Of a DNA stretch of 64,000 bases, positions 47,165 through 54,991 are shown piece by piece; position 1 is the first letter of the stretch, and each line of letters opens with the position of its first letter. Position numbers and translations under genes: made by a program. The notes beneath the pieces were generated by a model. That model made no database searches. It had not been told where the DNA came from and saw only the letters and a program-made list of their open reading frames with translations. Origin of the DNA: Thiothrix litoralis (GTDB taxonomy: Bacteria > Pseudomonadota > Gammaproteobacteria > Thiotrichales > Thiotrichaceae); assembly GCF_017901135.1 (NCBI RefSeq), contig NZ_CP072801.1, positions 3,407,501 through 3,471,500 on the forward strand, given 5' to 3'.

Positions 47165-47691
47165 ACACCAAACAAGCCCGTTTGCTGGTCATTTTTGACC
47201 ATTTGTTACCGTTAGTGGATAGCGTGTCCGACAAGGTGCGCTTTGCTGCTTTGCTGGGGTTGGGGCTGGATGTGTGGATTTTTGTCTGGCTGTTTTTCCT
47301 CAAAGGCTTTTCGCTGAGCAGTGCGCTGATGGTGGCGGGTGTGGTGTTATTGCCACTCCTGATCCTGCTACGTTTTTGGTGGGCGCTGGAGGAGATCAAG
47401 GATTTGCCGAACATCGCCGAGCGTATGATGACAGATGCCCAAGGTGAAATTCAGGAAACGGTGCAAGGTATTCGTGCCGGTCAGGTGCAAAAGCTGGGGT
47501 TTCTGCGTTCCGCGAAAAGTTTGTGGAGCATTGGTTCGATGGCGAGTGAAGCACGTGAGTTGGTTGGCTCGTATATCAGCATTGGCACCTTGGTGAACCC
47601 GCTGTCGCTGGTATTGGGCGTGGTATCACTATTATTTGTTTTATTGTTAGTGTTTGTTGGTCTGGTGCTGTTGATTCTGGCATTTTGGTGA
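47152..47691 (+). CDS. Membrane protein of unknown function
   Basis: 179 residues. Hydrophobic segments at about 33-50 and 56-74, then a polar helical region (80-140), then a strongly hydrophobic C-terminus (148-178). It starts inside the last 13 bases of rlmI, so it is co-translated with it. I do not recognise a family. Confidence 0.7.
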   Translation: MSEVDTKQARLLVIFDHLLPLVDSVSDKVRFAALLGLGLDVWIFVWLFFLKGFSLSSALMVAGVVLLPLLILLRFWWALEEIKDLPNIAERMMTDAQGEIQETVQGIRAGQVQKLGFLRSAKSLWSIGSMASEARELVGSYISIGTLVNPLSLVLGVVSLLFVLLLVFVGLVLLILAFW

Positions 47692-47799
47692 TGAATGGTG
47701 TTGTTTTTTGATCTGTTGGTTATTGACCACAAAAAAACTAATCACGAAATTCTTTTTATATATTTTTACAAATAAAAACAAACTGCTAACATCATTAGT

Positions 47800-48726
47800 A
47801 TGAAAAATGATAACTACCTCGCCTTGGATGGCCATTCGATGCATGTTTTCCTGACCGTACTGGAACAGGGATCCATCGCCAATGCCGCAGATAAACTGGG
47901 TATTACCAAAACAGTGATTGGTAATTGCCTTACCAAGCTGCGTTCTATCTTTCATGACCCCTTGTTTGTGCGTACCGGTGGGCAGGAAATTGTCGCTACC
48001 GCCCTTGCCGAAAGCCTCGGCGAGCGGATGCGGCTGGTGTTGTCGGACATGCAGCAATTAACCGCCGAGCAAGTGTTCAAACCCAAGCAAGCGGCGGTGC
48101 ATTTCACCGTGGGAACCAATGATTTCCAGCGTGACCTGATTTTACCGGAGTTGTATCGGCTGGTTGCGGGTGAAACCAAGGAATTTTCCTTGCGTACCAT
48201 TATTTCAGAATACCCATCACTGGATTTGCTGCGGACTGGCAAGGCGGATTTGCTGCTTTCCCCGGTAGCGCCCGAAGGTGGAGATATTCTCTACAAGCGT
48301 TTATTCATTGATCAGTCCCGCTGTTTCTTCGATAGCAGCGCCCGCGAAGCGCCGCGTACCTTGGCTGATTTCCGTAATGCCCGCTACGTTGGTCTCAACC
48401 TGATTGACGGGCAGCGCGTTGTACCGTTGGCAGCGCCGATTTCGCGGGAACTGGAGCAGCAAGTGGCAATTCGTGTCCCCAACTTTTCGGATATGGCGAG
48501 TTTCATGCGCGGCAGTGACTTGCTGGCGATTGCGCCGGGTATGTTACGCATGGGGGCATTGTCGGGGTTTTCATCCATTACCCCGCCGTTCAATATGCCG
48601 TCGGTCTTCATGTTCATGCTGTGGCACAAGCGTCATCAAGGCGATGCGGCGCACCAGTGGATGCGCAACCAACTGGAATCAGCCGTTGGCGGCGTCATGG
48701 CGCGGGGCAAGCTGGCAAAAGTCTGA
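47800..48726 (+). CDS. LysR-family transcriptional regulator
   Basis: 308 residues. The N-terminal winged helix-turn-helix (about 10-70) reads FLTVLEQGSIANAADKLG with FVRTGGQEIVAT, close to NodD/NahR-like LysR proteins. The substrate-binding domain follows (about 95-295). There is no divergently transcribed target gene next to it, since the IS607 element lies downstream and a membrane protein gene upstream. Effector unknown. An imperfect terminator follows at 48742-48769. Confidence 0.9.
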   Translation: MKNDNYLALDGHSMHVFLTVLEQGSIANAADKLGITKTVIGNCLTKLRSIFHDPLFVRTGGQEIVATALAESLGERMRLVLSDMQQLTAEQVFKPKQAAVHFTVGTNDFQRDLILPELYRLVAGETKEFSLRTIISEYPSLDLLRTGKADLLLSPVAPEGGDILYKRLFIDQSRCFFDSSAREAPRTLADFRNARYVGLNLIDGQRVVPLAAPISRELEQQVAIRVPNFSDMASFMRGSDLLAIAPGMLRMGALSGFSSITPPFNMPSVFMFMLWHKRHQGDAAHQWMRNQLESAVGGVMARGKLAKV

Positions 48727-48741
48727 CGGTGTTTTGTGTTC

Positions 48742-48769
48742 AAAAAGGCATCCGCCGGGGTGTCTTTTT
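48742..48769 (+). terminator. Terminator after the LysR gene
   Basis: AAAAAGGCATCC pairs with GGGTGTCTTTTT (two wobble or mismatched positions), loop GCCG, ending in five T. Confidence 0.7.
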
Positions 48770-48830
48770 GTGTTTGGGGTAAGTTACAGTTCACTTGAAA
48801 CTTATACATAATTATACTAATATACACAAC

Positions 48831-49454
48831 ATGGACAAGTTACTATCCATCGGTGAAGCGGCAGAATGGTTAGGTGTCAGCCCAATGACGCTGCGCCGCT
48901 GGGAAGCGTCCGGCAAATTGATGCCAGAAAGGACGGCGGGCAACCAACGCCGTTACCGCCTTTCCCAAGTTGACCCGACAGCAGCCCTCCTGCCCTCATC
49001 AGAGCGCAAGACGCTTGCCTACGCCCGTGTATCCAGCCACGACCAAAAGGACGACCTGGAACGTCAAAAGCAAGTGCTGGAACTGTATTGCGCTCAACAG
49101 GGCTGGACGTTTGAGTTGGTGTCTGACTTGGGTTCAGGCATGAACTACGACAAAAAAGGCTTGAAACGCCTGCTAAATGAGATTATTGCAGGTCATGTTG
49201 GGCGTTTGGTGATTACCCACAAAGACCGCCTGCTGCGGTTTGGTGCAGAACTGGTGTTTTCCATCTGCGAAGCCAAGCAAGTTGAGGTGATCATCATCAA
49301 TAAGGGAGAAGACACCACGTTTGAAGAAGACTTGGCAAGCGACGTGCTGGAAATCATCACGGTATTTTCTGCCCGTTTATACGGCTCGCGTTCCCGCAAA
49401 AACAAAAAACTGCTGGACGGTGTAAAGCAAGCCGTGGAAGATTCCCGCACATGA
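48831..49454 (+). CDS. tnpA: IS607-type serine recombinase TnpA
   Basis: 207 residues from the ATG at 48831; a TTG-initiated reading 36 bases upstream lacks support. The N-terminal MerR-like DNA-binding domain has LSIGEAAEWLGVSPMTLRRW. The recombinase domain has catalytic Ser68 in YARVSSHDQKDDLERQ, and GRLVITHKDRLLRFG with the conserved Arg residues. It catalyses excision and integration by a covalent phosphoserine. It overlaps tnpB by 4 bases. Confidence 0.95.
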   Translation: MDKLLSIGEAAEWLGVSPMTLRRWEASGKLMPERTAGNQRRYRLSQVDPTAALLPSSERKTLAYARVSSHDQKDDLERQKQVLELYCAQQGWTFELVSDLGSGMNYDKKGLKRLLNEIIAGHVGRLVITHKDRLLRFGAELVFSICEAKQVEVIIINKGEDTTFEEDLASDVLEIITVFSARLYGSRSRKNKKLLDGVKQAVEDSRT

Positions 49455-50674
49455 TCATCAGCCACAAAATTCGCCTTGACCCTAACAACAAACAAGCCAC
49501 TTACTTTGCTAAAGCCGCAGGCACTGCACGGTTTACCTACAACTGGGCGTTAGCGGAATGGCAAACCCAATACGCTGCATGGAAAGACGATAACGACCTC
49601 CCCAAACCCTCGCAGTTTTCACTCCGCAAACAACTCAATGCCATCAAACGCGAGCAATTCCCGTGGATGCTGGAAGTCACCAAAAACGCCCCACAAATGG
49701 CGATCATCCAACTGGGCGTAGCCTTCAAGAACTTCTTTGCAGGTCACGCCAAGTACCCGCAATTCAAAAAGAAAGGCAAAAGCCATGACAGCTTCACCCT
49801 GACCAACGACCAATTTTCCGTTGACACTTCCCGCATCCGCATCCCCCACCTTGGGTCAGTGCGGATGCGGGAAACGTTACGCTTTTCCGGCAAAATCCTC
49901 TCTGCCACGGTTTCCCGCACCGCTGACCAGTGGTTCGCCAGCATCACGGTGGATACCGATTCCAGTCACGTGCCACCCGCCGAAAACCAAGGCGTAGTGG
50001 GCGTGGATTTGGGCGTATCCGCACTGGCAACACTGTCAACGGGGGAAGTGGTGACGGGTGCGAAGCCGTATAAAGCCTTGCTTTCCCGACTGCAACGGCT
50101 CTCGCGCAGCCTATCCCGCAAGGTCAACGGCAGTACCAACCGCGCTAAAGCCAAGCGCAAACTGGCAAAACTCCATGCGCGTATTGCCAATATCCGCAAG
50201 AACGCTTTGCACCAACTCACGACGGATTTGACCCGCCGTTTCCACACCCTTGGCATCGAAGAGCTGAACGTGTTTGGCATGGTGAAAAATCGCCATCTAT
50301 CTCGGGCAATCAGTGATATGGGCTTTTTTGAGTTTCGCCGCCAGTTGGAATACAAAGCCGATAGGCGCGGTGGTGTCGTGGTAGTTGCAGGCAGGTTCTT
50401 TGCCAGCAGCAAGACCTGTTCTGCCTGCGGTGAAAAGGTGGAAAAGCTGCCCCTGTCAGTCCGGCAGTGGGATTGTCCGACCTGTGGCGTAAGCCACGAT
50501 CGGGATGTGAACGCGGCTATTAACTTAGCCAACTACGCCGTGAGTTACACGGTGTCTGCCTGTGGAGGGGATGGCTCTGGTCTTGGGCGTAAGCCAAAGG
50601 CGAAACCAGCCCCAGTGAAGCAGGAATTTGACTGCAAATTTGACGATGTTCAGGTTTGTATAAGTTCAAAGTAA
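49451..50674 (+). CDS. tnpB: RNA-guided endonuclease TnpB of the IS607 element
   Basis: 407 residues, apparently complete. RuvC residues: D186 in GVDLGVS, the Glu of GIEELNV near 270, and the last Asp in DRDVNAAINLA. The zinc finger is CSACGEKVEKL ... CPTCG. The AFKNFFAGHAKYP segment is present. Homologues use a guide RNA from the 3' end of the element. It is only distantly similar to the two other TnpB proteins in the window. Confidence 0.94.
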   Translation: MIISHKIRLDPNNKQATYFAKAAGTARFTYNWALAEWQTQYAAWKDDNDLPKPSQFSLRKQLNAIKREQFPWMLEVTKNAPQMAIIQLGVAFKNFFAGHAKYPQFKKKGKSHDSFTLTNDQFSVDTSRIRIPHLGSVRMRETLRFSGKILSATVSRTADQWFASITVDTDSSHVPPAENQGVVGVDLGVSALATLSTGEVVTGAKPYKALLSRLQRLSRSLSRKVNGSTNRAKAKRKLAKLHARIANIRKNALHQLTTDLTRRFHTLGIEELNVFGMVKNRHLSRAISDMGFFEFRRQLEYKADRRGGVVVVAGRFFASSKTCSACGEKVEKLPLSVRQWDCPTCGVSHDRDVNAAINLANYAVSYTVSACGGDGSGLGRKPKAKPAPVKQEFDCKFDDVQVCISSK

Positions 50675-50706
50675 CGGCTGGCACTTTCCACTACAATGAT
50701 TGTTTT

Positions 50707-50736
50707 TGAATCCAAATCTTGCCGCGCAACGTACTT
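50707..50736 (+). promoter_or_regulatory. ECF-type promoter of the sigma/anti-sigma operon
   Basis: TGAATCC, then a 16-base spacer, then CGTACTT, 23 bases before the sigma start codon. It matches the layout of the three sites upstream of bufA, bufB and the DUF302 gene (TGCATCC-N16-CGTATAA/T), which implies that the sigma factor drives its own operon. Confidence 0.65.
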
Positions 50737-50758
50737 AAGGTAAAACCAAAGGAATATC

Positions 50759-51307
50759 ATGGAGCCGCATTCACTGAATGAACTGCTGATCCGCAGCGGA
50801 CGGGAAGATGCAGCAGCATTCCGGCAACTGTACGCGGCCACGTCCCCGCGCCTGTTTGCGGTGTGCAAACGTTTGTTGCGTGATGAAGCCTTGGCAGAAG
50901 ACGTGTTGCAGGAAGGTTTCATTAAGATCTGGAACCATGCCGCGACCTTTTCTGCCAACAAGGCCAGCGCCATGACCTGGATGACCACCATTGTGCGCAA
51001 TCAGGCGCTGGATAAGCTTCGTCAAGCCAACAGCCGCCCGGAATCCAGTGGCGAGGTGGCATACGAAACCTTGGAATTTGCTTCGCTGGAGCCTGGCCCC
51101 GATGCCTTGCACCAATGGGGTGAGGATGCCCAGCGCCTATGGCACTGTCTGGAAACACTCAAGCCTGAACAGCGTGAATGCCTCCTGCAAGCCTTCTACC
51201 ACGGGCAAACCCATGATGAACTGGCCCGCAACTTGGTCAAACCATTAGGAACGGTGAAAGCGTGGATACGTCGTGGACTCGAACAACTCAAGGGATGCTT
51301 ACAATGA
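50759..51307 (+). CDS. ECF RNA polymerase sigma factor (SigK-like)
   Basis: 182 residues, AAAGGA upstream. Sigma region 2: AFRQLYAATSPRLFAVCKR, AEDVLQEGFIKIW, MTWMTTIVRNQALDKLR. Region 4: LKPEQRECLLQAFYHGQTH ... GTVKAWIRRGLEQL. Paired through a 4-base overlap with an RskA-type anti-sigma gene. Shared promoter sequences place bufA, bufB and DUF302 under its likely control. The IS607 element lies directly upstream but leaves its promoter intact. Confidence 0.94.
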   Translation: MEPHSLNELLIRSGREDAAAFRQLYAATSPRLFAVCKRLLRDEALAEDVLQEGFIKIWNHAATFSANKASAMTWMTTIVRNQALDKLRQANSRPESSGEVAYETLEFASLEPGPDALHQWGEDAQRLWHCLETLKPEQRECLLQAFYHGQTHDELARNLVKPLGTVKAWIRRGLEQLKGCLQ

Positions 51308-52020
51308 ATCGTTACCAAAACCCGGATATTTTTGAGCACCTTGCCATGTCTTACGCATTGGGAACGTTGCAGGGTAAAGCACGCTTGCGTTTCGAGAAGT
51401 TGCAGCAACAACACCTGTACCTGCGGGCTGTTACCAACGCTTACCAGCAACAATTTTCCCCGTTGCTAGTGCTGCTGCCCGCTGAAAAACCCTCGGCAAA
51501 GGTCTGGGATAATATCAGCAAGGAACTCAAGTTAGATCAGCAGGCCAAGGTTTCCCGATCTTCTTGGCTGGCAAACCTTAAGAATTACCTGCCGTGGTCA
51601 GTGGCTGCGTTTGCTTCCATTGCTGCGTCTGTCATGACGGTGTTGTTGCTGAACATCAATAGCCAACCGGCGGCTTACATGGCAATGCTGAAATCCCCGG
51701 TACAGCAAGACAAAATGATGGTGGCGATGGTCAGCCATGACACGATGGAGATTTCTTTCGATATGCCCGCCGGGGCGCTGCCTGCTGACAAGGGCATGGT
51801 TCCCACGGTCTGGTGCATTCCCAAGGATAAAAATCTGCCGCTCATACGCATGGGGACACTGGCGCAAGGTGGTGACCACCGGATGCCTATCGACCGCAAA
51901 ATGTGGAAGGACATGGCGAATGTTAGTGAGTTTGCGATCAGTATGGAACGCATGGATGAGCCTGCCAGCCTTGTTCCGAAGGGTAAGGTGATGTTCAGTG
52001 GTGAACTGGCTGCTTTGTAG
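51304..52020 (+). CDS. RskA-type anti-sigma factor
   Basis: 238 residues from the ATG at 51304, which overlaps the sigma stop. Cytoplasmic N-terminus (NPDIFEHLAMSYALGTLQGKAR), one transmembrane helix at about 98-118 (WSVAAFASIAASVMTVLLL), then the RskA C-terminal domain (about 130-238) ending in a VPKGKVMFSGEL-type strand. It holds the sigma factor at the membrane until a signal releases it. Copper or oxidative stress is the likely signal from the target genes, by inference. Confidence 0.9.
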   Translation: MNRYQNPDIFEHLAMSYALGTLQGKARLRFEKLQQQHLYLRAVTNAYQQQFSPLLVLLPAEKPSAKVWDNISKELKLDQQAKVSRSSWLANLKNYLPWSVAAFASIAASVMTVLLLNINSQPAAYMAMLKSPVQQDKMMVAMVSHDTMEISFDMPAGALPADKGMVPTVWCIPKDKNLPLIRMGTLAQGGDHRMPIDRKMWKDMANVSEFAISMERMDEPASLVPKGKVMFSGELAAL

Positions 52021-52110
52021 GTGGCTGATCAGGCCCGTTAGACCAGTACCTGACGGGTGTCGGCTATAAAACGTTCCAAGCGCTGGCATTCCATTTGCTG
52101 CTTCCATCTC

Positions 52111-52884
52111 CTATATCCCCGACCTGAAAGACAGTATCCAGCCCCGTTGCACAGCATTCATCAGCAAGGTCACTAGCTGTTCCTGAAAACGCTCGGCCAA
52201 TTCGGGCAGTGTTGCCCGCTGCTGTACTGCCGCAAGAAAATCCCACGCCTGTTTATCCAGCACAACTTGTTGTAAACGCCGCCCTGTCCGCCATATCAAG
52301 ACAGTGCTTGCTTGCTGAATCTGAAGGCGTTCCAGTGGCAATTTATCGGGGTGGTCTTCGGGTTGGTGTGCGAGCCAAATGGGATGGATGGCGTAAGGCG
52401 ATTGCAACAGGTGGGCGGAATCTGGGGTGTGCAGCGTCAGGCGTTCCTGTTGCCCGGCATCCAGCAGCGCCAGTTGGGCAAAATCCGAGGGGGGCTGGTT
52501 AACCGCATTCCATGCCTGATGCCGCGCCCATTCCAGCCGTGCTATCTCGGCTATCCACGGCATGGTGCTTAATGCTGGGTGGTGGTGCAGGAAATCGGCA
52601 AACTCGTCAGCGTATTCGGCGAGAAACGGACGGGTTGGGGGTGATTGGTCAATATACCTGTCGCTGGCAGCTTCAAAAAAGTCATCGCCGAGCAATTGCT
52701 GGCACACCGGATACAGTGAACGGAGGTATTGCAGCAAAATGCCGTGGACACTGTTGCGGTAAATACCCACCCGTTGCACTGCATCGAGTGCGCCGTGGGC
52801 TTTTACCAGTGCTGCTGCGGCATCCCGTTGGTCACGGTCAAAGATGGCGTTGATGAAACGGTATTGAAGTTCAGGCAAGGGCAT
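52111..52884 (-). CDS. bufC: DUF2063 protein BufC, partner of the MNIO enzyme
   Basis: 257 residues. The N-terminal DUF2063 domain (about 8-95) has VGIYRNSVHGILLQYLRSLYPVC-type text, seen here as YRNSVHGILLQYLRSLYP and FFEAASDRYI. The C-terminal half is a winged-helix-like region. In MNIO pathways this type of protein delivers the precursor to the DUF692 enzyme. It overlaps bufB by 14 bases, indicating tight coupling, and is the last gene of the cluster. Confidence 0.88.
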   Translation of the reverse strand: MPLPELQYRFINAIFDRDQRDAAAALVKAHGALDAVQRVGIYRNSVHGILLQYLRSLYPVCQQLLGDDFFEAASDRYIDQSPPTRPFLAEYADEFADFLHHHPALSTMPWIAEIARLEWARHQAWNAVNQPPSDFAQLALLDAGQQERLTLHTPDSAHLLQSPYAIHPIWLAHQPEDHPDKLPLERLQIQQASTVLIWRTGRRLQQVVLDKQAWDFLAAVQQRATLPELAERFQEQLVTLLMNAVQRGWILSFRSGI

Positions 52885-53710
52885 GGGCTTGTACCTCTGC
52901 TGCTTTACGGGCTTCGGTCAGTAGAGTGCCGAGTTCCGGCACGTTGTTGTCCCATTCAATCAGGGTGGGGATTGCACCCAGCCGCTGGATGGCTTGCGCA
53001 TACAATTCCCATACCGCATCGCTGACCGGGTAGCCGTGGGTATCCAGCAAGTGTGTACCCCGATCTTCATAGCCCGCGAGGTGGATTTCTTGCACCCGTT
53101 CTACAGGAATCGCGTTCAAGTAATCCAGCGGGGCAAAATCATGGTTGCAGGCACTCACGTAAATGTTGTTCACGTCGAGCAGGATATGGCAATCGGCTTC
53201 TTCCGCCACGGCGCACAGGAAATCCCATTCACTCATGGTTGACTGCTGGTATTGCAGGTAACTGGAAACGTTTTCGATGACCAGCCTGCGCCCCAGCATG
53301 TCTTGCGCCTGACGGATACGACTGGCGGCATGGCGGATGGTTTCCTCGGTGTAAGGCAAGGGGATCAGGTCGTGCGTTACCAGCCCGTGTACCGATGTCC
53401 AACACAGGTGGTCGGAAACCCATGCCGGGTTCACGCGCTCAACCAAGGCTTTGACGCGCTTAAAGTATTCGCTATTCAGCGGGTCAGTTGAGCCTAGCGA
53501 CATGCCAACACCGTGAAAGGTCAGCGGGTAATGTTCGGCGATTTCAAACAGGTAATCCTGCTGCACACTGCCGGGTAACAGGTAATTGTCGGTGAGAATT
53601 TCCAGCCAAGGAATGGCGGGCTTGGTATCCGTAATCTGGTCAATGTGCTGGGGGCGCAAGCCCACCCCGCAGCCGCTGACGGGGTGGTTGATCGTTGTGT
53701 TTAGGTTCAT
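52871..53710 (-). CDS. bufB: DUF692 multinuclear non-haem iron oxidase (MNIO) BufB
   Basis: 279 residues, TIM-barrel DUF692 enzyme. Metal-ligand segments are visible: FHGVGMSLG, VSDHLCW, VIENVSSYL, LLDVNNIYVS, EIHLAGY and LIEWDNN. MNIO enzymes use two or three iron ions to remodel cysteines in a precursor peptide; in bufferins they make 5-thiooxazoles that bind copper. The presence of a DUF2282 precursor gene 650 bases upstream on the same strand supports this. It has its own ECF-type promoter. Confidence 0.93.
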   Translation of the reverse strand: MNLNTTINHPVSGCGVGLRPQHIDQITDTKPAIPWLEILTDNYLLPGSVQQDYLFEIAEHYPLTFHGVGMSLGSTDPLNSEYFKRVKALVERVNPAWVSDHLCWTSVHGLVTHDLIPLPYTEETIRHAASRIRQAQDMLGRRLVIENVSSYLQYQQSTMSEWDFLCAVAEEADCHILLDVNNIYVSACNHDFAPLDYLNAIPVERVQEIHLAGYEDRGTHLLDTHGYPVSDAVWELYAQAIQRLGAIPTLIEWDNNVPELGTLLTEARKAAEVQAHALA

Positions 53711-53746
53711 GGGCTAAGATTTTCCCTACGCTGAAACAGATAGTGC

Positions 53747-53776
53747 TTATACGGAGCTTGTCCGGGTTTGGATGCA
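53747..53776 (-). promoter_or_regulatory. ECF-type promoter of bufB-bufC
   Basis: On the minus strand TGCATCC, 16-base spacer, CGTATAA, 37 bases from the bufB start. Nearly identical in sequence (not only in motif) to the bufA promoter: both contain TAGTGCTTATACGG and GTTTGGATGCA on the plus strand. Confidence 0.75.
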
Positions 53777-53798
53777 TACCGGTCAGAAGCGGGCAACT

Positions 53799-54272
53799 CT
53801 AGCCGTACCGCTGCCGCAAATATTGGCTCAGAGGGTAATCCAGCGACAACTTACCCGGCCCGAATACAAACACGATCCAGATCATTGCACCCCACACGAC
53901 ATGCTGCCAGAAGCCACCTGCGCCATCTATCGTCCACAGGTAAGGATAGGAGACGACCGCCACGATGTTGAATACGAAGAGTGCCAACGCTGCCGGGCGT
54001 GATAGTAAACCCACGATTAGCAGTACCGGCAAGACCAGTTCCGCCGCTGTCCCCAGATAGGCAGCCAGTTCAGGTGACAACAGCGGGACGTGGTATTCAT
54101 CCTGAAACAGGTAAAGCGTACTCGACCAACTCTGGATCTTGGTCAGGCCGGAGGCAAAAAATGCCCATGCCACATACAGGCGAAAACCCAACAGGGTCAA
54201 GGGTTTCAGAAAACTGTCCAAAGGCCAGCATTCACCCATTAGGAAACTAGGCAGTGTTATTGGGTTTTTCAT
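53799..54272 (-). CDS. DoxX-family membrane protein
   Basis: 157 residues with four transmembrane helices at about 26-44, 68-88, 93-112 and 124-140. DoxX-like text: LGFRLYVAWAFFASGLTKI, GTAAELVLPVLLIVGL. AAGGA precedes the ATG. DoxX proteins are often found in bufferin-type operons and may handle quinone or thiol redox chemistry in the membrane; the exact role is unknown. It lies between bufA and bufB, separated from bufA by a stable hairpin. Confidence 0.9.
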   Translation of the reverse strand: MKNPITLPSFLMGECWPLDSFLKPLTLLGFRLYVAWAFFASGLTKIQSWSSTLYLFQDEYHVPLLSPELAAYLGTAAELVLPVLLIVGLLSRPAALALFVFNIVAVVSYPYLWTIDGAGGFWQHVVWGAMIWIVFVFGPGKLSLDYPLSQYLRQRYG

Positions 54273-54320
54273 CAGAAATTCCTTATGTTGGCGATTGCCG
54301 TTAAGGGGGCTGACAGGCCG

Positions 54321-54336
54321 CCTCCCCGAAGGGAGG
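54321..54336 (-). terminator. Intercistronic hairpin between bufA and doxX
   Basis: CCTCCC-CGAA-GGGAGG, perfect 6-base stem, 30 bases after the bufA stop. Lack of a T-run on the bufA strand suggests a partial terminator or stabiliser, raising precursor over downstream proteins. Confidence 0.5.
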
Positions 54337-54365
54337 GGCTGCGTTATGGAGGGGGGAAAGGTTAC

Positions 54366-54671
54366 TTACATGGCTTTTTTGTCTTCTGACAACACAATGC
54401 CGCCTGCAATTTTTTCACACGTTCCTTTAGGCAGTGCGATGAACTCTTTCGGATCGCTATCAGCTTTGGCCTGACCCGCGCACGCATGTCCATTTGCGCC
54501 GCAATCATTCATGCCAGCCTTAACCAGGCCACCGCAATGTTCCATTTCGACTTTGGCATCCGCCGCTTTGGCTCCGTCAGCCGCCATGTCAGCAGCGAAC
54601 AGTGTGCCGGACGTTGCAGCCATGCCTAAAGCCATCAGTGCCGCAGCCATTACTGGTTTGTTGATATTCAT
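54366..54671 (-). CDS. bufA: Bufferin precursor (DUF2282), copper-binding RiPP
   Basis: 101 residues, AAGGAG upstream. Signal peptide (1-26, ending TLFA) for periplasmic export. Four core cysteines, C46, C57, C64 and C85, in the DUF2282 pattern HCGGLVKAGMNDC, HACAGQAK and PKGTCEKI. In characterised bufferins the MNIO enzyme converts Cys residues to thiooxazoles, producing a periplasmic copper buffer. First gene of the operon, 70 bases downstream of an ECF-type promoter. Assignment to the family is secure; modification of this copy is inferred. Confidence 0.93.
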   Translation of the reverse strand: MNINKPVMAAALMALGMAATSGTLFAADMAADGAKAADAKVEMEHCGGLVKAGMNDCGANGHACAGQAKADSDPKEFIALPKGTCEKIAGGIVLSEDKKAM

Positions 54672-54740
54672 GGGATAACTCCTTCAATACGTTTAAAACA
54701 GATTTTTTAGATTGCCTGTCCGTTTTGTGACAGGTAGTGC

Positions 54741-54770
54741 TTATACGGGGCTTGTGTTGGTTTGGATGCA
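54741..54770 (-). promoter_or_regulatory. ECF-type promoter of bufA
   Basis: On the minus strand TGCATCC (54770-54764), 16-base spacer, CGTATAA (54747-54741). It begins 17 bases after the stop of the DUF302 fragment. Confidence 0.75.
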
Positions 54771-54786
54771 AACCAATAACGATTTC

Positions 54787-54957
54787 TTACGGTTTTTTGT
54801 CAATCACCTCATTGGCAAGGCCAGTCAGTGTTTTCGCCAATTTTTCAACCACTGGGCAATCCGTCACCTCATGCCGTTCGGCGATGAAAGTGGGGTCGTT
54901 GTAACCCAGCCAGACTTGTGAGTCGGCGTCTTCCCAAACCAGTGCTTTGAGGGGCAA
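54787..54957 (-). pseudogene. DUF302 gene, 3' fragment (split by the IS element)
   Basis: 56 codons in frame up to a TAA: LPLKALVWEDADSQVWLGYN, then DPTFIAERHEV and a helical tail. This is the C-terminal half of a DUF302 protein. The N-terminal half lies at 56611-56766 on the far side of the element. DUF302 proteins are small, often found with copper or bufferin genes, and of uncertain biochemical function. Confidence 0.88.
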
Positions 54958-54967
54958 TTGACATCCT

Positions 54968-54987
54968 CCCCTCCCTGAAGGAAGGGG
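54968..54987 (-). repeat. Subterminal hairpin at the tnpB end of the IS605-type element
   Basis: CCCCT-C-CCT-GA-AGG-A-AGGGG, an imperfect palindrome with one C-A mismatch, nearly the same as at 4322-4341. Confidence 0.7.
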
Positions 54988-54991
54988 ATTC

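Larger units (their letters stand above)
48831..50674 (+). mobile_element. IS607-family element (serine recombinase plus tnpB)
   Basis: Two overlapping genes in the standard IS607 order, tnpA (MerR-type helix-turn-helix joined to a serine recombinase) and tnpB. The given ends are those of the coding core; IS607 elements lack inverted repeats, so true ends cannot be placed by eye. The right end must lie before about 50707, where the ECF sigma promoter is intact. Confidence 0.85.
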
